From NCBI GenBank assembly GCA_035649275.1, contig DASRJW010000145.1, positions 1 to 33,270 on the forward strand: a stretch of DNA of 33,270 bases, given 5' to 3'. The position numbers and the translations under genes are program-made. The notes below the pieces were generated by a model, which had not been told where the DNA came from, did not search any database, and saw only the letters and a list, made by a program, of their open reading frames with translations. This document shows positions 1-7,146 of this stretch, in pieces; within the stretch, counting starts at the first letter, position 1, and each line of letters starts with the position of its first letter. Source of the DNA: Candidatus Krumholzibacteriia bacterium (lineage in GTDB: Bacteria; Krumholzibacteriota; Krumholzibacteriia; G020349025).

Positions 1-1
1 T

Positions 2-295
2 GTGTCGCTGACCGATGGCGCCGAAGTCGTGGTGCGAGCGCCAGCCGGCGCTGCGACCTTCACCGCCCACGTCGATCGGTTGGTGATCGAGAACGCTGGA
101 GCCGGCACCGTCTTCGACATCGGGATTCCCCGCGGTGCTCCGCGGATCGAGATCCGTGTGGAGGAACGGTGCCTTTTCCTCAAGGACGGCCATCGCATCG
201 TGTCGGAGCCGCCGGTGGCGTCCATCGGCACCGCGCCGCTCGACACGCCGGACGAAGGCCCCTATCTCCTGCGGCTGGCTCCGCCAGACCGATAG
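2..295 (+). CDS. C-terminal part of an unrecognised protein (5' end outside window)
   Basis: The frame is open from the window edge to a TAG at 293-295, giving about 97 residues. A GTG occurs at position 2, but nothing shows that it is the true start, and the gene more likely begins upstream. The visible part alternates short hydrophobic and charged stretches as in an all-beta domain (for example FTAHVDRLVIENAG and IEIRVEERCLFL) and has a single Cys. I see no catalytic motif, membrane segment or signal peptide, and I do not recognise the family. The composition and third-position GC look like coding sequence here, which supports a real gene end. Confidence 0.55.
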   Translation: MSLTDGAEVVVRAPAGAATFTAHVDRLVIENAGAGTVFDIGIPRGAPRIEIRVEERCLFLKDGHRIVSEPPVASIGTAPLDTPDEGPYLLRLAPPDR

Positions 296-449
296 CTCCC
301 GTCGCACCCGCTGCCGACGAGTCGCCCGGCCTCCGCCGGTCCCCGTCGGTCGAGCGCTCCGTCCCGTCGCTGTCACAAGTCTCCGCTTCGTGGGTTCCTG
401 GTCCGACGAGCGGCACGCCACCCGCGTGTCCGAACAGACGGAGGTGACC

Positions 450-1823
450 GTGACCCTGCGAATTTCCACACTCATGGCGGTTGTCGCTGCCGCGGTGGCG
501 CTTGCCGCGGGCTGCGACCAGAGCCCGAGCGTTCCCGCCGGCTCCAATGCAACGGAGACCGAGGCGCGAAGCTCCCAGTGCCGCGACCCGGAGGGCAACC
601 TGTTGCCGGTCGCACCGATGAACACCCGCGTCGATCTCGGCAGGCCAGCGTTCTCGGACCCCAAGAGCGTCTCGAACCCACTCTTCCCCATCGGCACGCT
701 CTCCCGCGTCATCCTCCTCGGCGAGGTGGACGGCGCCGCCCTGCGAGTCGAGACCACCTTGCTGCCGGAGACGCAAATCATCGCCTGGAACGGCAAACGG
801 ATCGAAACGCTCCTTTCCCAGTATGTCGCCTTCCTCGACGGTCGCATCCACGAGGTCGCCCTCGATCGGTATGCCCAGGCCGACGACGGCTCGGTGTGGT
901 ACTTCGGTGAAGACGTGTTCAATTACGAGAACGGCGTCATCGCCGATATCGACGGTACTTGGCTCGCCGGCAAGGACGGCCCAGCGGCGATGATCATGCC
1001 CGCCGACCCGCGGGTCGGCGACGCGTGGCGACCCGAGAACATCTGCGGCCTCGTGTTCGAAGAGGTCACCGCCACCTCGACCGGTGTGACCGTGCAAGGC
1101 CCGCGGGGCCCTGTCGAAGGCGCCCTCGTCGTCCAGGAGCTGCACATGGACGGGTCCTTCGAGGACAAGATCTTCGCCCCCGGCTACGGCGAGTTTTCCA
1201 CCGGCGCCCCGGGCAGCGACCTCGAGGCCGTCGCTCTCGCCGTGCCGACGGACGCCGTGCCGGGATCTCTACCCCCGGAACTCGAGACTCTCTCCCTCGG
1301 CGCGGCGGAGATCTTCGCTGCTGCCCAGGCCGAGGACTGGGACGCGGTGGTTGCCACGTTCAGCGCGATGAACGCGGCATGGGACGCGTTCCGGACCGAT
1401 CCTCTGCCCCCGAAGCTCGAAACCCAGATGAGCGCTGCTCTCGTCGCTCTCGGCGAAACGGTCGATGCCCGCGAGGCTGCCGCGACCCGGCAGACGGCCA
1501 TCGACGCAGCGCGAGCCACCCTCGACCTCGAGTTGCGTCACCGGCCCCGGGCAGAAATCGATTTCGACCTCCTCGTACTCTGGATTCGCCAACTACTTGT
1601 CGACGCCGAAGCGGACGATCGGGCCGCAATGCTCGGCGACATCGCGACGCTCCATTGGATCCGAGACCGGATCGCGGACGACGCCAGCCCTGCTCTCGCC
1701 TCCATAGACTTCGAGCTCGCCGGCCTCCAGGCGGCGGCCGCTACGCAACGCACGAGCGCGGCGATCACCGCTGCGGCGCGGCTCCAAGGCACCCTGGCGC
1801 GAGTCACGGAGGCCAGACCGTGA
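450..1823 (+). CDS. Lipoprotein of an uncharacterised family
   Basis: The predicted product has 457 residues. I chose the GTG at 450 because a GGAGG lies 5 bases upstream (440-444); a second GTG at 444 is in the same frame. The N-terminus is a lipoprotein signal: a charged start, a hydrophobic run and the lipobox LAAGC with Cys22. The central part (roughly residues 100-270) contains VWYFGEDVFNYENG followed by GTWLAGKDGPAAMIMPADPRVGD. I recognise this arrangement from uncharacterised secreted proteins, mostly annotated as hypothetical in Actinobacteria and other high-GC bacteria. The C-terminal ~180 residues are alanine-rich and predicted helical, with no known motif. The product should be anchored in a membrane facing the periplasm. 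No function can be assigned. A transposase remnant follows immediately after the stop codon. Confidence 0.8.
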   Translation: MTLRISTLMAVVAAAVALAAGCDQSPSVPAGSNATETEARSSQCRDPEGNLLPVAPMNTRVDLGRPAFSDPKSVSNPLFPIGTLSRVILLGEVDGAALRVETTLLPETQIIAWNGKRIETLLSQYVAFLDGRIHEVALDRYAQADDGSVWYFGEDVFNYENGVIADIDGTWLAGKDGPAAMIMPADPRVGDAWRPENICGLVFEEVTATSTGVTVQGPRGPVEGALVVQELHMDGSFEDKIFAPGYGEFSTGAPGSDLEAVALAVPTDAVPGSLPPELETLSLGAAEIFAAAQAEDWDAVVATFSAMNAAWDAFRTDPLPPKLETQMSAALVALGETVDAREAAATRQTAIDAARATLDLELRHRPRAEIDFDLLVLWIRQLLVDAEADDRAAMLGDIATLHWIRDRIADDASPALASIDFELAGLQAAAATQRTSAAITAAARLQGTLARVTEARP

Positions 1824-1850
1824 AGCGAATGTAGGCCATGCCGAGCTGGA

Positions 1851-2054
1851 GAGTATCGCGGCCGCATTCGGGAACTGGCACACGAGTACCGCCGCTGGGG
1901 CACCCCAATGCTGACGTCGATGCTTCGGCGCGAAGGCTTCAGGAACAATCACAAGCTCGTCGAGCGCAACGAGCGGGAGGACTGCTTGCACTCGTCCCTC
2001 GGAGGAGCGACGCCCGAGGAGATGTGTCAATGTCGCATGGAGTTTGTCCAGTAA
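1851..2054 (+). pseudogene. IS3-family transposase (OrfB-like) remnant with internal deletion
   Basis: Read in the frame ending at TAA 2052-2054, the first part gives RIRELAHEYRRWGTPMLTSM followed by LRREGFRNNHKLVER. This closely follows the N-terminal helix-turn-helix region of IS3-type OrfB transposases (typically IRELAxEHxRYGYRRIHxLLRREG...NHKRVxR). It then passes directly into HSSLGGATPEEM, which resembles the extreme C-terminus of the integrase core (HSSLGYRTPAEF). The whole DDE catalytic region between the two is missing. The element is therefore a short relic and not a working transposase. No start codon, terminal inverted repeats or target duplication could be made out. The family call rests on the motif match by eye. 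Confidence 0.55.
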
Positions 2055-2530
2055 CGGGTCGACTGATCAGAGGGGGCACTGGGGGTGAATGCCCTTGCGC
2101 CGAAACTTGTTGGACTCTATCGACGAGGAAACTCTGGAGGATTCTTCGGGTCAACACCTGACAGACGGTGTTAATAATACCTATCTATTGCATTGACACC
2201 ATGTTGTCTCCAATGGGTCAATTCGCCCAATATTGTCAACAGGGGATTCCTTTACATGGAATTCCCGCAACACGCAAAACTTGCTCAATCACAAGAACAT
2301 GCTCATCAAACCCTAAAGATCACAACGCTTTCGCCTGCTTCCACGCGATCGTGTCGCGTTTTCCTTCTAATACAGCGCCGCTTCATCTACACTGTTGGTC
2401 CGCCGGACCTGGGATGAAGGAATCGGGAGCGTACCGAGATGTGTTCGACGTGTCCTTCCGGCGTCCGCACTTGGGTCCCCGTAGTTCACGGACCGCAGTA
2501 GACGCGATCCAACAGGAGGCCTTTCGCACC
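2055..2530. other. Gene-free, AT-richer stretch after the transposase relic
   Basis: About 475 bases without a convincing gene. From about 2160 to 2400 the base composition drops clearly below that of the surrounding genes, with runs such as TTAATAATACCTATCTATTGC. An open frame does run through to the downstream P-loop gene, but its translation is compositionally unlike protein. This part probably holds the remains of the insertion element and the leader of the gene at 2531. I found no promoter hexamer pair with good spacing. Confidence 0.5.
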
Positions 2531-3673
2531 ATGCTCGATCCTAGCACCCTCACATCCACGCCCAGGCGCGATCGGGTTCAGGGAACCCTCGAAGTAGCGC
2601 GTCTCCGGCGTGCAGCATGGGCATTCACCACGCGTCGCGTCCCGCGCGGCGCGCTCTGCAGTATCGTCCGTCACGCTCGCGCGCCGCAAGCCGGCGACCT
2701 CCTCCTCGCCTGTGTCGACGCTGTCGGCTACCACTCGGGCTTGCAGCTGCCGGACGGACGCAGGAAGCATCTCTTCGTCGGCGACGAGATCGTCGTGGCC
2801 TACGGCAACCGCTATGCGCCCAGCCAGTTCGAAGCGGTGGTCCCGAAGACCATGGGCCCGTGTCAGCTCGTCGCCAGTGGCGGCGTCGCTGCCAAAGCGC
2901 TCTCGTGGCATGCACGGGTGACCAAAGAAGCCACTCAGATCACTCCGATCGGTTACCTAGCCGACGCGGCCGGCGAGCCAGCGAACCTACGCAACTACGC
3001 ACTCCGCGCCGTGGACCGGCTCGCCGGCCCCTGTCCTACGACCGTGGCCGTGGTCGGCACTGCCATGGACTCGGGCAAGACACAGACTGCAGCCTTTCTG
3101 GTCAAAGGACTGACGCTCGCCGGACTCAAGGTCGGTTACGCCAAGGTCACCGGTACCGGCGCCGGTGGTGACACCTGGCTCTTGAAGGACGCCGGCGCCC
3201 ATCCCGTTCTCGACTTCACCGATGCCGGTTTGGTGTCGACCTATCTCGTGCCGCTCCGGGAACTCGAGAGCGTTTTCGTCACGCTCATCGCCCAGATGAT
3301 CAAGGCGCGGGTGGACGCCATCGTACTCGAAGTGGCCGACGGCGTGCTGCAGCAGGAAACAGCCGCACTGCTCGCCTCCCCCGTGTTCGGTGCAGTCGTG
3401 GGCGGGGTTCTCTTCGCCGCCTGCGACGCGATGGGCGCGGTTGCCGGTGAGAGCTGGCTCCGCGCCAAGAACCTCAAGGTCGTCGGTCTGAGCGGCGTCT
3501 TGACCGCGTCGCCGTTGCAGATCGATGAGTCTTCCAAGGCAACCGGTCTGCCGACCTTCTCCCGTCAGGAGCTGGCGAAGGCGAAGACCGCGATGCGAAT
3601 CCTCACGGCCGCCGAGGAAGCGGTTGCAGAAGGAGCCGATGCTTGCGCGGGCTCTCTTGAAGCCCGCGCTTAG
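2531..3673 (+). CDS. P-loop NTPase of the BioD/DUF1611-like type
   Basis: The product has 380 residues. The ATG at 2531 is preceded by AGGAGG at 2514-2519. The N-terminal ~165 residues form a separate domain without a motif I recognise. From residue 171 the sequence TVAVVGTAMDSGKTQTA carries the spaced P-loop G-x5-GKT, the form seen in dethiobiotin synthetase (GTDTxVGKT) and in DUF1611 proteins. A strand with VDAIVLEVADG (residues 261-271) occupies the Walker B-like position. DUF1611 contains the D-glutamate N-acetyltransferase DgcN, but the similarity here is at fold and motif level only, so the reaction is unknown. No signal peptide or membrane segment is seen. The next gene starts 69 bases downstream on the same strand, so this may be the first gene of the cluster ending at 9117. 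A role in activating or modifying a small acid for the ATP-grasp protein is only inference. Confidence 0.75.
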   Translation: MLDPSTLTSTPRRDRVQGTLEVARLRRAAWAFTTRRVPRGALCSIVRHARAPQAGDLLLACVDAVGYHSGLQLPDGRRKHLFVGDEIVVAYGNRYAPSQFEAVVPKTMGPCQLVASGGVAAKALSWHARVTKEATQITPIGYLADAAGEPANLRNYALRAVDRLAGPCPTTVAVVGTAMDSGKTQTAAFLVKGLTLAGLKVGYAKVTGTGAGGDTWLLKDAGAHPVLDFTDAGLVSTYLVPLRELESVFVTLIAQMIKARVDAIVLEVADGVLQQETAALLASPVFGAVVGGVLFAACDAMGAVAGESWLRAKNLKVVGLSGVLTASPLQIDESSKATGLPTFSRQELAKAKTAMRILTAAEEAVAEGADACAGSLEARA

Positions 3674-3742
3674 GGGGGGGTTCGTGGCGAGGGTCGGGGG
3701 CGCTGCGATTGGTGTCGATGACGTCGAGGGAAAGGAGTGCTC

Positions 3743-4792
3743 ATGAGTGCGGCCCAGGTGCGCAAGAGGTGGTCGTTGCGGAAAGAACGGATTGTCCGTC
3801 GTGTGTTGCAAACCGACCCGAGTCAAGAATACTTCGTGTATGTTCCCAGCAGCAGCGGTGCCGCGGCTCCCTTGTTCGTCGCGGTGCACGGTATCTCGTA
3901 TAACGCATACGAGCAAGCGCGTCTCTTCTCTCGTTATTGCGATGTCTACGGGGCGGTCATGGTCGCCCCCCATTTCGTCGCCGAGCGGCACAGTGACTAT
4001 CAACGGCTCGGCCGCGATGGTCGCAGCACGCGAGCCGACGTCACTTTGGACGCCATCATCGAAGAAGCCGGATGGTTGACTGGCGCATCCACGGCGCAGA
4101 TCTATCTGTTCGGCTATTCCGGTGGTGGCCAGTTCGCCCATCGTTACGCCCTGGCCCATCCGCACCGGGTGGCACGGGCCGTCGTCGCTGCGGCGGGCTG
4201 GTACACCTTTCCCGATCCGCGCACCCGGTTCCCCTACGGAATCCGGCGGAGCCGTGAGCTCCGCGGCGTACGTTTCGACCCCGAGGAGTTCTTGCGCGTT
4301 CCCCTCAGCGTCTTCGTCGGCGATCAGGACACGACGAGCGAGGGCCTGCGCCGGAGCGGCCGGGTGAACCGACAGCAGGGGAAGACTCGACTCGAAAGGG
4401 CGCGGCGCTGGGTGGAAGCCATGCGCGTCGCCGCCGACACCTATCACCTGGAATCGCTGGTTTCGTACGAGGAGATCGCGGGAGGACAGCACTCGTTCAA
4501 ACAGCTGATGCTGGAGGGCCGGCTTGGCGACCGAGTCTTCGACGCTCTCTTCGGACTCCCTGCGGCCATCGGCGACGGTGGCAATGGCCACGAGAGGACC
4601 CACCCCAGCTCGCCCGGTGGCGATGATGACGAGAGGACCGTTCCCTTAGCGTCGGGCGGCCCTGAGGACGAGAGGACCGTTCCAGTGGCACTTCGTGGGC
4701 ATGACGAGAGAACCGTTCCAGTGGCGCCTGGTGGCAATGAGAACGAGCCTGTCGGTCATGTCGCCGAGGGCGGCAACCATGGGTCCTCGTAG
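3743..4792 (+). CDS. Cytoplasmic alpha/beta hydrolase (PHB-depolymerase/esterase-like) with C-terminal DERTVP repeats
   Basis: The product has 349 residues. The ATG at 3743 has AAGGAG 5 bases upstream, and no signal peptide is present. The hydrolase core covers residues ~25-272. It has the oxyanion-side motif AVHGIS (residues 47-52), the nucleophile elbow GYSGG with Ser126, a likely acid at Asp194 or Asp196 in VGDQD, and His250 in GGQHSF. This is the poly(3-hydroxyalkanoate) depolymerase / feruloyl-esterase-like arrangement, but the substrate is unknown. After residue 280 comes a low-complexity tail in which ERTHP, DERTVPL, DERTVPV and DERTVPV recur every 12-13 residues. The paralogue encoded from 4895 lacks this tail but has a membrane-targeting N-terminus. 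The tail may be a linker, a binding motif or a phosphorylation target; the sequence alone does not decide. Confidence 0.85.
   Translation: MSAAQVRKRWSLRKERIVRRVLQTDPSQEYFVYVPSSSGAAAPLFVAVHGISYNAYEQARLFSRYCDVYGAVMVAPHFVAERHSDYQRLGRDGRSTRADVTLDAIIEEAGWLTGASTAQIYLFGYSGGGQFAHRYALAHPHRVARAVVAAAGWYTFPDPRTRFPYGIRRSRELRGVRFDPEEFLRVPLSVFVGDQDTTSEGLRRSGRVNRQQGKTRLERARRWVEAMRVAADTYHLESLVSYEEIAGGQHSFKQLMLEGRLGDRVFDALFGLPAAIGDGGNGHERTHPSSPGGDDDERTVPLASGGPEDERTVPVALRGHDERTVPVAPGGNENEPVGHVAEGGNHGSS
4589..4719 (+). repeat. In-frame short tandem repeat encoding DERTVP units
   Basis: A 17-base unit, GACGAGAGGACCGTTCC, occurs at 4628-4644 and 4667-4683. It recurs with one change at 4703-4719, and a more diverged copy begins at 4589. 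The copies lie 39, 39 and 36 bases apart, so they stay in frame and encode a unit of 12-13 residues. A further decayed unit (NENEPVGHVAEGG) follows. The near-identity of the nucleotides shows recent duplication or selection on the peptide. Confidence 0.85.
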
Positions 4793-4894
4793 AGAGCATG
4801 GGCGTGGCGGAAGACGCCGCGGACCTTGCGTCGGCCGTCGACCGGCGCTTCCAGGAAGAGTGAGTCCGGGATGGTGCTTCGACGAGGTGTCACG

Positions 4895-5980
4895 ATGAAA
4901 GCTGCGACGATGCGTCGCCAACGCCTGTTGCCGCTCCTTCTCTTGTGCGTCGCCATGACCGCGCTCGTCCTCCCGCGGGCGGCGCGCTCATGGATGGCAC
5001 CAGCCCTGCCCGCGAGCTCTTCCTCGACTCGAAGCTCGACGGCCTCCGCCTCGACGAGCCTCGAGCCGAGCGCGCCGCTGCAGACGAAGCGAGTGTTGCG
5101 CCGCGCTCTGCGAGACGATTCCCGGCAGGAGTACTTCCTCTACATCCCGAGCTCCGGCGGCCAAGGGGCGCCGCTCTTCGTCACGGTCCACGGGATCTCG
5201 CGCAACGCCGAGGAGCATGCAACGTTGTTCTCCGCCTACGCCGAACGGTACGGCGTCGTCCTGGTCGCCCCCTGCTTCACCGAAAAGCAGCATGACGATT
5301 ACCAGCGTCTGGGTCGGACCGGACGGGGCCAGCGAGCTGACTTCGTTCTGGATTCGATCCTCGCCGAGGTCACCGAGCTGACCGGGGCTGCGGCGGCGAA
5401 GATCTACCTCTTCGGCTTCTCCGGTGGGGCCCAGTTCGCCCATCGCTACACCATGGCGCATCCGGAGCGCATTGCGCGCGCTGCTATTGGTGCGGCAGGT
5501 TGGTACACGTTTCCGGACGACCAGAGGCCGTATCCCTATGGGATCGGTCCGAGCCCGGAGCTGCCGAGCCTGCACTTCGACCCGGCGGAGTTCCTCCGCG
5601 TTCCCATCGCCGTCTTCGTCGGGGCGGAGGACAGCACCAATGAAAGTTTCCGGCGCAGCGATGAACTCGACCGCCAGCAAGGAGTGACGCGCTTCGAGAG
5701 AGCGCGCCATTGGGTGGCGGCGATGCGGGCGGCGGCGGCCGCTCACCACCTCGAGCCCCTCGTCACCTACGAGGAGGTCGCCGGAATCCATCACTCCTTC
5801 CGGCAGTTCATGGAGGAGGGGCAGCTCGGCGACCGAGTGTTCGGCGTGTTCTTCGGACGGCCTGAGGCCGCGAAGCCGAGGACCGGTACCGGGGCCGCGG
5901 CAAGCGACGACCGCAGCGGTTGGCGACTGCTGCTGCCGGCGGCAGTCATGGTTTGCGCGTCGCCCGGAGGTGAGCATTGA
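4895..5980 (+). CDS. Exported alpha/beta hydrolase, paralogue of the upstream hydrolase
   Basis: The product is 361 residues from the ATG at 4895, which has GAGGTG 5 bases upstream. An in-frame ATG at 4871 is less well served. The N-terminus, with basic residues then LLPLLLLCVAMTALVLP, is a signal peptide or membrane anchor and is followed by a Ser/Thr/Ala-rich linker to residue ~60. The catalytic domain (residues ~65-322) aligns with the upstream hydrolase over its whole length. It shares blocks such as YLFGxSGG, FAHRY, AAGWYTFPD, FDPxEFLRVP and GDRVF. The catalytic set is Ser176, probably Asp246 and His300. A second hydrophobic stretch lies near the C-terminus (residues 343-355). The stop codon overlaps the start of the HlyD gene, so the two are probably translated together. 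The pair looks like a gene duplication that split one activity between cytoplasm and periplasm. Confidence 0.85.
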   Translation: MKAATMRRQRLLPLLLLCVAMTALVLPRAARSWMAPALPASSSSTRSSTASASTSLEPSAPLQTKRVLRRALRDDSRQEYFLYIPSSGGQGAPLFVTVHGISRNAEEHATLFSAYAERYGVVLVAPCFTEKQHDDYQRLGRTGRGQRADFVLDSILAEVTELTGAAAAKIYLFGFSGGAQFAHRYTMAHPERIARAAIGAAGWYTFPDDQRPYPYGIGPSPELPSLHFDPAEFLRVPIAVFVGAEDSTNESFRRSDELDRQQGVTRFERARHWVAAMRAAAAAHHLEPLVTYEEVAGIHHSFRQFMEEGQLGDRVFGVFFGRPEAAKPRTGTGAAASDDRSGWRLLLPAAVMVCASPGGEH

Positions 5981-7134
5981 GCAGCAGCGCCCGCCGATCG
6001 AAGATCAAGCTCCTGGAGGCAGCGGTGCCGAAGCTGGTGCCGCCCAGCGGCAGATGGCGGCGTACCCGGCGTTACGTCCTGCCCGCCGTGATCGGCGCCG
6101 TGGCGCTCTCGGTGCTCGTGCCTCTCGTTCTCTGGGCCCGCTACCGGATCACCTACGTGGTGTCGCGCAACGCCATCGTGAAGGGCACCATCGCCAATGT
6201 GGGAGCGCAGCTCGACGGCGTGGTGACCAGCGTCGAGGTCGATGCGGGGCAGCGCGTGCACGCCGGGCAGCTCATGGCGCGCTTCGAGGACCACCACCTG
6301 CAAGCCGCAGTGCAACGCGCCCAGTCCCGGCTCGACAAGGCCGTCAGTGAGCTGGACGTCGAGCGTCTCGCGATCGTCCAGGAGCGCCGGCGCCTGGGGA
6401 GTCTTGTGAACGAAGCCTCGGCCCGATCGGCGGCGGCCGCCGCCCAGGTGGACGCGGCGGAGAGCCAGGCCGACGATGCCAAAACCAAGTACGAGTTGCG
6501 CCAGTCCCTGGCGCAGGGTGGGGTGATCCCTCAGGAGGAGCTGCGCACCGCCGAGGCCGCGATGCGCACCGCCGATGCGCTCGGGCACTCGGCCCGGGCC
6601 GAAAACAAGGCGACCGCGGCGGCGCAACAACTCGCCGAGGTCGAGTCCGAGGGGCTGGCGGTGCGCGAGCAACACCTGGTCGTGATGGAAGCCGAAGTGG
6701 CAGCGCTTCGCGCCGAGCTCTCCCTCGCCGAGGCCGACCTCAAGGCCGCCTGGATCCGCGCCCCGCAAGACGGTTGGGTGGTGCGCCGGATCGCGGAGCC
6801 TGGCGCCTCCGTGGTGGTCGGACAGCCGATCCTCGACCTCTGGATCGGCAAAGACGTCTGGGTCGAGGCCTGGATCGACGAAGACGACCTGGCGCATGTC
6901 CACCCCGGCAACAAGGCGAAGGTGACGCTCAAGTCCTATCCGGGCCGCGTCTTCAACGGCGTCGTGGAGACCATCGGTGTCTCCACGGACTACGAGCTGC
7001 CCGACACCGCGGTGCCGCAGCCGCGCCATACGCGCATGCGCACCGCCCCGGTGGTTTGCGCCCGCATCCGCCTTGCCGCATCGGAAGGGTTGTTTCCAGG
7101 GCTATCGGCGGTCGCCGGCATTCGCAAGAAGTAG
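5977..7134 (+). CDS. HlyD/EmrA-type membrane fusion protein
   Basis: The product has 385 residues and starts with TTG at 5977, overlapping the previous stop codon by four bases. A strong GGAGGTGA lies just upstream. A cytoplasmic N-terminus with basic residues is followed by one membrane span (residues ~32-53). Next comes a biotinyl-lipoyl-like hairpin (GAQLDGVVTSVEVDAGQRVHAG), a long alanine- and glutamate-rich coiled coil (residues ~105-255), the returning lipoyl half (WIRAPQDGWVVRRIAEPGASV) and a beta-barrel domain. This is the layout of periplasmic adaptors of tripartite exporters. No ABC or MFS transporter gene is adjacent. The next gene encodes a multi-span membrane protein with a ligase domain, so the adaptor may serve that protein; this is inference. 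Confidence 0.85.
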   Translation: MSSSARRSKIKLLEAAVPKLVPPSGRWRRTRRYVLPAVIGAVALSVLVPLVLWARYRITYVVSRNAIVKGTIANVGAQLDGVVTSVEVDAGQRVHAGQLMARFEDHHLQAAVQRAQSRLDKAVSELDVERLAIVQERRRLGSLVNEASARSAAAAAQVDAAESQADDAKTKYELRQSLAQGGVIPQEELRTAEAAMRTADALGHSARAENKATAAAQQLAEVESEGLAVREQHLVVMEAEVAALRAELSLAEADLKAAWIRAPQDGWVVRRIAEPGASVVVGQPILDLWIGKDVWVEAWIDEDDLAHVHPGNKAKVTLKSYPGRVFNGVVETIGVSTDYELPDTAVPQPRHTRMRTAPVVCARIRLAASEGLFPGLSAVAGIRKK

Positions 7135-7146
7135 GCAGGCTGAAAG

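Noticed and set aside
1821-1850. Read-through of the lipoprotein stop TGA into the transposase relic as a second Sec site
   Set aside because: The downstream frame is a decayed transposase and not a continuation of the lipoprotein, so the in-frame position is chance. No redox motif is present.
2987-4603. A 538-codon open frame on the minus strand opposite the P-loop and hydrolase genes
   Set aside because: It spans two real + strand genes and a gap between them; the translation looks random.
4803-4868. A 21-codon frame between the two hydrolase genes
   Set aside because: No ribosome site and no recognisable features; too short to support.
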